A stretch of 6,953 nt of DNA, from positions 1 through 6,953 of the forward strand of contig JBAYJY010000219.1 in assembly GCA_041664945.1 (NCBI GenBank). Reading direction: 5' to 3'. Below are positions 1-5,920 of the stretch, in pieces. The translations under genes and the position numbers were made by a program. The notes beneath the pieces are model-generated. The model saw nothing but the letters and a program-made list of their open reading frames with translations. It was not told the DNA's origin and searched no databases. Within the stretch, counting starts at the first letter, position 1. Each line of letters begins with the position of its first letter. The stretch comes from JBAYJY01 sp041664945 (lineage in GTDB: Bacteria > UBP15 > UBA6099).

Positions 1-1
1 A

Positions 2-616
2 ATAGTTAAAACGCATCTCGGACTGTTGAAGGACGCTGACGCGCTTTTCGCTATGGTTCGCGAAGCGCTCGCCGCCGATTCCACGCACCCGGAAGCGGTC
101 GCGGCAACTGCGCCGAGAACAGATCTCGCTATGCCGATATCCGAAGATCAGATTGTCGCCAAAGTGAAACAGAGCATGGCCGCCGCAGGCATTAAGCCAA
201 AAAAACTGACGAAAATCACTCTCTCTGAGGCCGACACGGTTTACGCGGCATCCGCCGGAAAGAAAAAGATTTTTTCACGCGTCATGGGCCGACGGGTTCC
301 GTGCAGCGACTGCCATAATATTTTCTTTATTTACACTTTCGACGACAAAGGCAAATTCATCGACTTCACACCGATTCTCGTTACTAAACTCGGAAACAAG
401 GTCTGGGACAGCGCTGACATTAAGAAGTTCAGAAGCCGCCTCAAAAAACAGACCGCCGGAGCTTCGATCTTCACACAGCTCGCTTTCGATCCTAAAATCG
501 ACGCCGTGACATCAGCCACAATCAGTTCGAAACTTGTTTTCGACAGCCTAAACGACACGAAAGACGTCTATGACAAACTCGCGGATATGGGATATCTGCC
601 CAAGAAAAAGAAGTAA
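2..616 (+). CDS. C-terminal part of a redox protein: redoxin-like tail, CXXCH haem site, FMN-binding-type domain (5' partial)
   Basis: The frame is open to the left edge, so the true start lies outside the window. A TTG at 26 is possible but has no convincing ribosome binding site, and the eight codons before it (IVKTHLGL) read as protein. Numbering from that TTG: residues 1-17 resemble the last strand and helix of a TlpA/AhpC-type redoxin fold (inference); a variable linker follows; CSDCH at 93-97 (bases 302-316) is a canonical covalent haem c attachment motif; residues 98-175 end in DAVTSATISS, which resembles the FMN-attachment motif region of NqrC/RnfG-type FMN-binding domains (usually S/T-G-A-T). 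Here the glycine is Ser163 and the candidate flavin-bearing threonine is Thr165. The tail is lysine-rich. Haem c attachment implies a periplasmic or extracellular location; the export signal would lie upstream. The next gene, an exported multihaem cytochrome, starts 6 bases after the stop, so electron exchange between the two is plausible. Family assignment is from motifs only. Confidence 0.72.
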   Translation: MVKTHLGLLKDADALFAMVREALAADSTHPEAVAATAPRTDLAMPISEDQIVAKVKQSMAAAGIKPKKLTKITLSEADTVYAASAGKKKIFSRVMGRRVPCSDCHNIFFIYTFDDKGKFIDFTPILVTKLGNKVWDSADIKKFRSRLKKQTAGASIFTQLAFDPKIDAVTSATISSKLVFDSLNDTKDVYDKLADMGYLPKKKK

Positions 617-622
617 TTATCT

Positions 623-2065
623 ATGAAATCAAAAATAACATTATTATTCGCCGCGATAGTATTCTCATCTATAGGCTATGCGGCTCTTAAAAACTCGATC
701 CCTCCTGAGCGCAGTTTGAATTCGTTTATAGTTACGCGCGCCGACGCTGTCGAATCCGCTTCGCCTGATTATCCGTTCTTTCCGAGTCTCATCCGCATCG
801 CAGGCGACAAAACGCTTACGACAGATGACTTCACTTCAAACGATCAATGCGCCAACTGTCACCGCGAAATACACAATCAATGGACCGGGTCGATGCATTT
901 CAATTCGTTCGAAGACCCCGTCTGGCGCTCAATGTGGACACTCGCCTTCAACGAAACCGAAGGCAGGATCGGCAACGAATGCCTGAGCTGCCACACGCCG
1001 ATCGGCGTTCTAACGCACGGCATTACAAAACCCGGAGAACTCGGCACGCTCGACGCTCTTTCCGCGAGCGGCGTGCAGTGCGACTTTTGCCACACTATCT
1101 CTGATACGCGCCATCTCGAAACCGACTCGAAAACTCCGCATAACATGGCATTCACAATTACACCCGGTGACATTAAGCGCGGCCCTTACAAAGATGCTGA
1201 GTCTCCGATGCACGAGACTGCTTACTCTCAATTGCATGAAAGCGCCGAATTCTGCGGAAACTGCCACAACGTCTATCACCCGGAAACAGGCTTGCCGATA
1301 GAAAACACTTATGACGAATGGAAACTGTCGACATACGCCGCAAACGGCATTGTCTGCCAGAACTGCCACATGATACCGGTTGAGAAACTGGCGGAAGTCG
1401 CTGCGACAATGAAAGCCGCTGTAAATCCCGGACAGGCATCCGAAATCGGACCGCAGCGCGATAATGTTTTCTCGCATGAATTCGTCGGCGGCAACACCGC
1501 TATGTATTCCGCTTTAGAATCAAAGAGCAAATACGATATCGCTGTGAAAAGATTAAAGATCGCGGCAGCTCTCGATGCGTCAGGCCCGGCGAAAACACCA
1601 GCGACCGGCTCGGATTTCAAGATCGACGTCAAAGTAACAAACGCCGCCGCGGGGCATAACCTGCCGACAAGTCTGCCCGAACTTCGCCAGATGTGGCTTT
1701 GTATCACAGCCAAGGACGCAAAAGGAAAAGTAATATATCAATCCGGCGCTCTTGATGCAAAAGGCGAACTCGGCGCAGATGCCGTTATATTCAACGCTCA
1801 ACCGAAAGATGCCAATGGAAATCCCACTATAAAGCCGTGGGAGATTGCGCGGATAGACAACAACAGAACAATCCCGCCAAAGGGAACAGCATCAGAATCT
1901 TTCTCATTCACAATGCCGGCCGGTTCCGCCGGTCCTGTTAAAGTGGCCGTCGCCCTCCGCTACAGATCATTCTCTCCGGCGGTTGTCAGACAGCTTCTCG
2001 GCCCGAAAGCCGGCGCGCCGCCGATTGTTGACATGGCGTCCAAAACAATTATCATCCCTAAATGA
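623..2065 (+). CDS. Exported pentahaem c-type cytochrome, cytochrome c554-like, with C-terminal beta-rich domain
   Basis: The 480-residue product begins with a short basic stretch (MKSK) and a hydrophobic segment to about residue 20 (likely cleavage after GYA), a Sec signal for the periplasm or beyond. Five CXXCH haem motifs follow: CANCH 76-80, CLSCH 120-124, CDFCH 153-157, CGNCH 211-215 and CQNCH 245-249. Non-motif histidines such as 84, 92, 164, 173, 197, 205, 285 and 345 could be distal ligands. The spacing and the pattern of CH, Trp and downstream His around the first motif fit the cytochrome c554 / multihaem cytochrome group. Residues about 330-450 carry no haem motif and look like a beta-sandwich; GHNLPTS (344-350) and the following RQMWL stretch recur next to such haem domains in related proteins. 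The likely role is periplasmic or surface electron transfer; the partner and any catalytic activity cannot be read. The start ATG sits 6 bases after the previous stop with a purine-rich AAGAAG upstream. Confidence 0.9.
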   Translation: MKSKITLLFAAIVFSSIGYAALKNSIPPERSLNSFIVTRADAVESASPDYPFFPSLIRIAGDKTLTTDDFTSNDQCANCHREIHNQWTGSMHFNSFEDPVWRSMWTLAFNETEGRIGNECLSCHTPIGVLTHGITKPGELGTLDALSASGVQCDFCHTISDTRHLETDSKTPHNMAFTITPGDIKRGPYKDAESPMHETAYSQLHESAEFCGNCHNVYHPETGLPIENTYDEWKLSTYAANGIVCQNCHMIPVEKLAEVAATMKAAVNPGQASEIGPQRDNVFSHEFVGGNTAMYSALESKSKYDIAVKRLKIAAALDASGPAKTPATGSDFKIDVKVTNAAAGHNLPTSLPELRQMWLCITAKDAKGKVIYQSGALDAKGELGADAVIFNAQPKDANGNPTIKPWEIARIDNNRTIPPKGTASESFSFTMPAGSAGPVKVAVALRYRSFSPAVVRQLLGPKAGAPPIVDMASKTIIIPK

Positions 2066-2066
2066 C

Positions 2067-2072
2067 GGAGGG
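2067..2072 (+). promoter_or_regulatory. Ribosome binding site GGAGGG that fixes the rubrerythrin start
   Basis: GGAGGG lies 4 bases before the ATG at 2077. An earlier in-frame ATG at 2062 overlaps the cytochrome stop codon as ATGA, but the strong site falls inside the extra codons it would add, and the product from 2077 (MTKTEENNRKAF) has the usual rubrerythrin N-terminus. The start at 2077 is therefore preferred. Confidence 0.75.
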
Positions 2073-2076
2073 AATT

Positions 2077-2571
2077 ATGACAAAGACAGAGGAAAACAAC
2101 AGAAAAGCGTTCGAGGGGGAAGCGAAAGCCCACGTCCGCATTCAAGCGTTCGCGCAACAGGCTGAAAAAGATGGTTATGTTCAGATCGCAAAGCTGTTCC
2201 GCGCGGTTGCCGAAGCGGAACGCGTTCATGCGATGCGACATCTCAAAAATTTGAAACTGGTTAAAAGCACGGAAGAGAATCTCAAGTATTCGTTCGAAAG
2301 CGAAACAACGGTTAACGAACTTGTTTATCCACAAATGATAAAAGACGCGATCGAGGACGGCGATAAGGTTTCAACGATAACATTCACGCATGCACGGGAC
2401 GTCGAAGAGACGCACGCCGCGCTTTATAAAAAAGCGCTGGATCATCTCATGAACGAAGTCGAAACGGCGTATCACGTCTGCAAGGTTTGCGGATATATCT
2501 CGGATGGAGAGCCGCCGGACGCCTGCCCTGTCTGCGGCGCAAAAAAAGAAATGTTCTATGAAGTAAAATAA
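2077..2571 (+). CDS. Rubrerythrin (diiron peroxidase with C-terminal rubredoxin-like domain)
   Basis: The 164-residue cytoplasmic protein has a four-helix ferritin-like domain (about 1-128) followed by a rubredoxin-like Fe(Cys)4 domain, CKVCGY...CPVCGA (about 134-160). Rubrerythrins reduce hydrogen peroxide to water in anaerobes, with electrons arriving through the rubredoxin site. By alignment from memory with the Desulfovibrio vulgaris protein, the visible iron ligands are Glu15 (EGEAKAH), Glu48 and His51 (ERVH), Glu76 (ESETT), and a Glu plus His in DVEETH. The position of the second helix-3 glutamate (Glu97 in D. vulgaris) is Val79, discussed as a finding. There is no signal peptide. The gene follows the cytochrome by 11 bases and is probably co-transcribed, linking peroxide defence to the exported redox proteins. 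The short spacer between helices 2 and 3 and the 164-residue length match the shorter rubrerythrins rather than the 191-residue D. vulgaris type. Confidence 0.93.
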   Translation: MTKTEENNRKAFEGEAKAHVRIQAFAQQAEKDGYVQIAKLFRAVAEAERVHAMRHLKNLKLVKSTEENLKYSFESETTVNELVYPQMIKDAIEDGDKVSTITFTHARDVEETHAALYKKALDHLMNEVETAYHVCKVCGYISDGEPPDACPVCGAKKEMFYEVK

Positions 2572-2597
2572 TCCCGGCCTGATCTGCCGCTTTACTT
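2561..2597. terminator. Possible weak bidirectional terminator between converging genes
   Basis: AAGTAAA (2561-2567) is exactly complementary to TTTACTT (2591-2597), and inside it CGGC (2575-2578) can pair with GCCG (2586-2589) around a 7-base loop. The inner stem is only 4 base pairs, the arms are separated by an unequal internal loop, and there is no good U-tract. The position, spanning the two stop codons of converging genes, is the main support. Confidence 0.2.
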
Positions 2598-3746
2598 TCC
2601 GATAATCATTTTTGCTATGAGCAACTTGTTGATTTCAGTCGTTCCGGCGCCGATTTCGAGCAGTTTCGCGTCTCTCATATAGCGTTCGACCTTGTATTCG
2701 CGGCAGTAACCGTATCCGCCGAGGATCTGGATCGCTTCGAGCGCCGCGTTCGTTCCCATTTCCGTCGCGAACCACTTCGCCACTCCGGCCTCCGCTGTCA
2801 CTCGCCTGCCTTCGTTTATCATCGTCAGCACGTGGCGCAGATAAACGCGCGATAGTTCAATGTCCCGATAAATGCGGGCTACTTTTCCCTGAATCAACTG
2901 GAACTTGGCGAGCGGCCTTCCGAACTGTTTCCGCTCTGTGATATATTTCAGGCAGATATCAAGGCAGGCCTGCGCGATTCCGATGTTGATAGCGCCGGCG
3001 ACCGCCCGCTCGATGTCCAGCGACTTCATCATCCCAAGAAATCCCATGCCTTCAGCGCCAAGCATATTCGACTTATGGACGCGGACGTTGTCGAGAAATA
3101 TTTCGCCCGTCGGCGAGCAGCGCATTCCCATTTTTTCGAACGGTTTTCCTGTTTCGAGACCTTCCATGCCGCGTTCGAGAATGAAAGAGGTCCCGCCCGT
3201 GATCTCGCCGGGAACTCCAGATGTACGCGCGATCACTATGAAATAATCGGCGATCGGCGCATTTGTAATAAATGTTTTCCGTCCGTTGATTATCCAGAAA
3301 TCGCCGTCCTGTGTCGCGCGAGTTTTGATTCCAAGCGCGTCCGAACCGGCGTCGGGTTCCGTCAGCCCCCAGCAGCCGATCGCTTCGCCGCTCGCGATAC
3401 GAGGCAGATACTTTTTCTTCTGGTCGTCCGTTCCGAGTTCGAGCACATTATTGCCGAAAAGAAATGTCGAGGCTCCGGCGGACAGCACAAATCCGGCGCT
3501 CGCTTTCGCGAGTTCCTCGTTGCACATCGCGCCGAGTATAAGATCAGACCCGCCTTCTGCGCTCCCTCCGTATTCCACCGGAAATCGCATCCCGAGCAGC
3601 CCGAGTTCGCCCATCTTCCTATACAAATCGCGCGGAAATTCCCCTTTGACATCTATCTCTTCCGCTATCGGTTCAATATCGTTCTTTGCGAACTTGCGCG
3701 CCAAGTCCAAAGTCATCTTCGCTTCGCCGCTCAATTCATAAGACAT
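2592..3746 (-). CDS. Acyl-CoA dehydrogenase, isovaleryl/long-chain-type active site
   Basis: The 384-residue product is full length for this FAD flavoenzyme family, which oxidises acyl-CoA to trans-2-enoyl-CoA and passes electrons to electron transfer flavoprotein. Both family signatures are present: CWGLTEPDAGSD at 125-136 and the QILGGYGYCREY...RYMRDAK stretch at 340-361. The medium-chain enzyme uses the glutamate of its C-terminal YEGT as catalytic base; here that segment reads EIGAGTTEI (364-372), with Ala367 at the Glu position. Isovaleryl-CoA and long-chain enzymes carry IGAGTSE there and use a glutamate in an LDLER-type helix instead; the match is Glu246 in LDIERAVAG. The substrate is thus probably branched or longer acyl-CoA, but chain length cannot be read. 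The start ATG has a strong GAGGAGGA (3751-3758) about 4 bases upstream. It lies 87 bases downstream of the acyl-CoA synthetase gene on the same strand and probably shares its transcript. Confidence 0.93.
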   Translation of the reverse strand: MSYELSGEAKMTLDLARKFAKNDIEPIAEEIDVKGEFPRDLYRKMGELGLLGMRFPVEYGGSAEGGSDLILGAMCNEELAKASAGFVLSAGASTFLFGNNVLELGTDDQKKKYLPRIASGEAIGCWGLTEPDAGSDALGIKTRATQDGDFWIINGRKTFITNAPIADYFIVIARTSGVPGEITGGTSFILERGMEGLETGKPFEKMGMRCSPTGEIFLDNVRVHKSNMLGAEGMGFLGMMKSLDIERAVAGAINIGIAQACLDICLKYITERKQFGRPLAKFQLIQGKVARIYRDIELSRVYLRHVLTMINEGRRVTAEAGVAKWFATEMGTNAALEAIQILGGYGYCREYKVERYMRDAKLLEIGAGTTEINKLLIAKMIIGK

Positions 3747-3833
3747 ACCGTCCTCCTCGATTTATGGAAAAAGCAGAGCATATGCGAGATGGAATTATCT
3801 TAATGAACGGCCGCCGAAAAACTGCGATAAAAC

Positions 3834-5669
3834 TCAATCCACTTTCAGAACTGCAAACGATTCGTCTCCGTTGTAGAGTTCATCGAGCTGTTCATTATAT
3901 TTCTCGTGGATGAAATTGAGCCTCGTTTTCTGAGTCGGCGTTTTTTCGCCGTTGTCTTCCGACATCGGGCGGATGTAGAGAACTTTTTTAATATCCTCGG
4001 CATCCGGAACCTTGAACTTTTGCAGATAGTTGCGACGCGCCTGTTCAAACTCAGCGCGACATATGCCGATGATCTTTTCATTATATGCGAACTCGTTGCG
4101 ATTTGTGTATGTTATGCCGTGCAGTTCGGCGGCGGAACGCAGGTCGTCTTCCTCGTCAGTGAGAGATACGATCGCAACCGGATAGTCCTTGCCCTCGCCG
4201 TAAACCGCGACCTGCTGCAGCAGCTTCGTGAATTCCTGAAACTTTGATGCGATTTCCTCGATGTCGTGGTGTTCGCCGTCCGAGAATTTCACGCGGTTGC
4301 CGGCGCGGCCGAGCACGAAAACAAAGCCTTCCGGGTCGAGATAGCCGCGGTCTCCGGTGTAGAACCAGCCGTCATCGTCGACAACCGATCTGTACTTCTT
4401 TTCCTGATTGTAGTAGCCGACAAAAATATTCGGGCCGCGCGCGGCAAGTTCGCCAACAGTTCCGACAGATACTTCCTTTCGGTCTGAGTCGACTATTTTC
4501 ACTTCCACACCCGGTATAGGTTTCCCGGAGGAACCGAATTTGTTTTGATCGTGGCCGTTGACGCTTATGACAGGCGACGTTTCGCTCAATCCATAACCGA
4601 GGTGAATCGTTATGCCAAGTTTTTCCTGATAGAACAAATAAGTGTACGGTTCGAGTTTTCCGGCGCCGGAAATAAAATAGCGGACCTTATCAATGCCCGC
4701 CTTATTCTTAACAATTTTTGAGAGCTGTTCCGGAAGGACCTGCCCAACGAGATTCGGCAGACCGTGAGCGATCCGCTTTTCGATGTTCTGCTGCATCTTC
4801 GCCCAAACCCTCTGAACGCCGGGGAACAGAGTCGGCCGCAGATCGACCAGATCCTGCGCGAGCGTCTTGCGGAAGCTGTAGCCTATCGTGCTGCCGCTCA
4901 GCAGCGCGCAGAGCGTTAGAATCGTTTGAAGCACGTGCGCTTCGGGCAGATAAGAAATCAGCGAGTCGTGCGGCTGCATGTTGATATATTCCGTAGCGCC
5001 GATCGTGTTTGAAAGAAGATTTCCATGGGTCAGCATCGCTCCCTTCGGATTTCCGGATGTGCCCGATGTATAAACAAGCCGCGCAAGCGTCTTTAACGTG
5101 TTGCCTTTTGAGCGCCGCTCAACTTCATTATTGATATTCTCGACGCAGCCGCAGCCGCATTCCATCAGATAACCGTAGGCGATGAGCCGTTTGTCGTTTT
5201 CGAGATTGACGCCTGCCGGATCGTAAACGACGATATGCTTAACGCTCGGAATTTCGTCCGGCGGAATGCTGATGACCTTGCCAAGTTGCTTTTTGTCCTC
5301 AACGAACAGAATCACTGACTGCGTGTCTATCATCTTGAACTTTATGTGGTCCACTGAATCGTTTGTATAAACGCCGACAGTGGCGCATGCGTTTTTATGA
5401 ATCGCAAAATCGGTTATATTCCACTCGGGCCTGTTTTCAGAGAGAATGGATATCATCGAACCTTCGGGAACGCCGAGATTGCATATCGCGCATGCGAGCG
5501 CCGAGATGTCTTTGTAAAAATGTTCGAAAGAACGCTTGTGCTTAAACTCGCCCGGCTCTTTCGAATCGTCTTTGTATTTCTGCGCGTCGAGTTCTTTAAA
5601 TTCCACGCAGGCGATGCGTATCGCTTCGTTCAAACTAACTGCATTGGCAATCTTTTCCGGCACGGCCAT
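3834..5669 (-). CDS. Long-chain acyl-CoA synthetase (AMP-forming, ANL superfamily)
   Basis: The 611-residue protein activates fatty acids to acyl-CoA through an acyl-adenylate. Visible core motifs: the phosphate-binding loop YTSGTSGNPKGAMLTH (200-215), SYLPEAHV (239-246), GYGLSETSP (358-366), WFYTGDRGYLD (435-445) with Asp440, GRAGNRVK (454-461) at the hinge to the small C-terminal domain, and TPTQKTRLN (577-585), in which Lys581 is the likely adenylation lysine. Length and the TPTxK/KY...LY ending match bacterial FadD15-like and eukaryotic-type long-chain synthetases rather than acetyl-CoA synthetase. Departures from the common family text include LPEAHVLQT where LPLAHxxER is usual, FSDGEHHDIEEI where an NGENxxPxxIE-type stretch is usual, and a CGCGC cluster at 171-175. 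There is no signal peptide, so it is cytoplasmic or membrane-peripheral. A GGGGAG (5679-5684) lies 9 bases before the ATG. It is first in a probable operon with the acyl-CoA dehydrogenase, giving substrate activation then oxidation. Confidence 0.92.
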   Translation of the reverse strand: MAVPEKIANAVSLNEAIRIACVEFKELDAQKYKDDSKEPGEFKHKRSFEHFYKDISALACAICNLGVPEGSMISILSENRPEWNITDFAIHKNACATVGVYTNDSVDHIKFKMIDTQSVILFVEDKKQLGKVISIPPDEIPSVKHIVVYDPAGVNLENDKRLIAYGYLMECGCGCVENINNEVERRSKGNTLKTLARLVYTSGTSGNPKGAMLTHGNLLSNTIGATEYINMQPHDSLISYLPEAHVLQTILTLCALLSGSTIGYSFRKTLAQDLVDLRPTLFPGVQRVWAKMQQNIEKRIAHGLPNLVGQVLPEQLSKIVKNKAGIDKVRYFISGAGKLEPYTYLFYQEKLGITIHLGYGLSETSPVISVNGHDQNKFGSSGKPIPGVEVKIVDSDRKEVSVGTVGELAARGPNIFVGYYNQEKKYRSVVDDDGWFYTGDRGYLDPEGFVFVLGRAGNRVKFSDGEHHDIEEIASKFQEFTKLLQQVAVYGEGKDYPVAIVSLTDEEDDLRSAAELHGITYTNRNEFAYNEKIIGICRAEFEQARRNYLQKFKVPDAEDIKKVLYIRPMSEDNGEKTPTQKTRLNFIHEKYNEQLDELYNGDESFAVLKVD

Positions 5670-5746
5670 TTTAAAAGTCTCCCCTCAAGGTGATTATAAA
5701 ATTATCCCAGTTGCGCGACTAAGAGAGCATTGCTATTTGGGCATGT

Positions 5747-5760
5747 TTACATTTATGTAA
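5747..5760. promoter_or_regulatory. Candidate operator palindrome, TTACAT-TT-ATGTAA
   Basis: A perfect 6-base inverted repeat with a 2-base centre lies just downstream of the predicted transcription start of the acyl-CoA synthetase, where a repressor site would block transcription. I do not recognise it as the site of a specific regulator. A 14-base AT-rich palindrome can arise by chance, so the regulatory role is inferred from position. Confidence 0.35.
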
Positions 5761-5776
5761 CATACAAACTTTCTGC

Positions 5777-5805
5777 ATTATATCAACAGTGTCTTTAAAA
5801 GTCCA
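5777..5805 (-). promoter_or_regulatory. Sigma70-like promoter for the acyl-CoA synthetase / dehydrogenase operon
   Basis: Read on the minus strand, TGGACT (5805-5800) is followed after 17 bases by a perfect TATAAT (5782-5777), preceded by TGA to give an extended -10 (TGATATAAT). The -35 matches TTGACA at 4 of 6 positions. Transcription would begin near 5770, leaving a leader of about 100 bases that contains the palindrome at 5747-5760. Confidence 0.5.
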
Positions 5806-5826
5806 TGCGGAAATTCGCCGAACAAC

Positions 5827-5840
5827 CAACCGTCCGGTTG
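5827..5840. promoter_or_regulatory. Candidate regulator-binding palindrome, CAACCG-TC-CGGTTG
   Basis: A perfect 6-base inverted repeat with a 2-base centre lies between the two divergent promoters, upstream of both -35 elements. It is GC-rich and has the same 6-2-6 geometry as the palindrome at 5747, but a different sequence. A dimeric regulator acting on either promoter is possible; none is encoded in the window. Confidence 0.3.
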
Positions 5841-5857
5841 AAAGATCTGCGAAAAAA

Positions 5858-5886
5858 TTCACCAGCCGCCGAATGGATGATATAAT
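5858..5886 (+). promoter_or_regulatory. Sigma70-like promoter for the secreted TIM-barrel-like protein
   Basis: TTCACC (5858-5863) is followed after 17 bases by a perfect TATAAT (5881-5886) with an upstream TGA, an extended -10. The -35 matches TTGACA at 4 of 6 positions. Transcription would start near 5893, about 27 bases before the ATG. Confidence 0.55.
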
Positions 5887-5905
5887 GGTCATCGAATTCA
5901 TATTT

Positions 5906-5920
5906 TGAGGAGGCGCCTCA
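5906..5920 (+). promoter_or_regulatory. Ribosome binding site enclosed in a small start-codon hairpin
   Basis: GAGGAGG (5907-5913) lies 6 bases before the ATG at 5920 and decides that start. TGAGG (5906-5910) is exactly complementary to CCTCA (5916-5920), with the loop AGGCG, so a 5-base-pair stem could cover part of the ribosome binding site and the first base of the start codon. Confidence 0.45.

Noticed and set aside
1010..1477. A 155-codon minus-strand open frame inside the cytochrome gene
   Set aside because: It is antisense to the five-haem cytochrome and shows no domain; other open frames inside the cytochrome gene are equally shadow-like.
2062..2076. Upstream ATG start for rubrerythrin overlapping the cytochrome stop as ATGA
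   Set aside because: The strong GGAGGG lies after this ATG and is correctly spaced only for the ATG at 2077.
3075..3803. A 242-codon plus-strand open frame opposite the acyl-CoA dehydrogenase
   Set aside because: It lies antisense to a gene with full family signatures, its product is arginine/phenylalanine-rich without recognisable motifs, and it is explained by the codon bias of the real gene.
3747..3833. Separate promoter for the acyl-CoA dehydrogenase in the 87-base gap
   Set aside because: A GATAAT-like -10 on the minus strand exists, but at 17 bases upstream there is only a T-run with poor match to a -35, and no terminator separates the two genes.
5709..5720. Imperfect 12-base palindrome AGTTGCGCGACT
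   Set aside because: It is short, has a mismatch in the arms, and has no positional support beyond lying in the leader.
5670..5803. Direct repeat TTTAAAAGTC at 5670-5679 and 5794-5803
   Set aside because: A ten-base AT-rich repeat seen twice is compatible with chance, and one copy overlaps the -35 region and the other the translation start spacer.
5719..5901. A 60-codon minus-strand open frame across the divergent control region
   Set aside because: It covers the predicted promoters and palindromes, has no ribosome binding site (the sequence upstream reads CCTCCT, the complement of one), and has no recognisable features.
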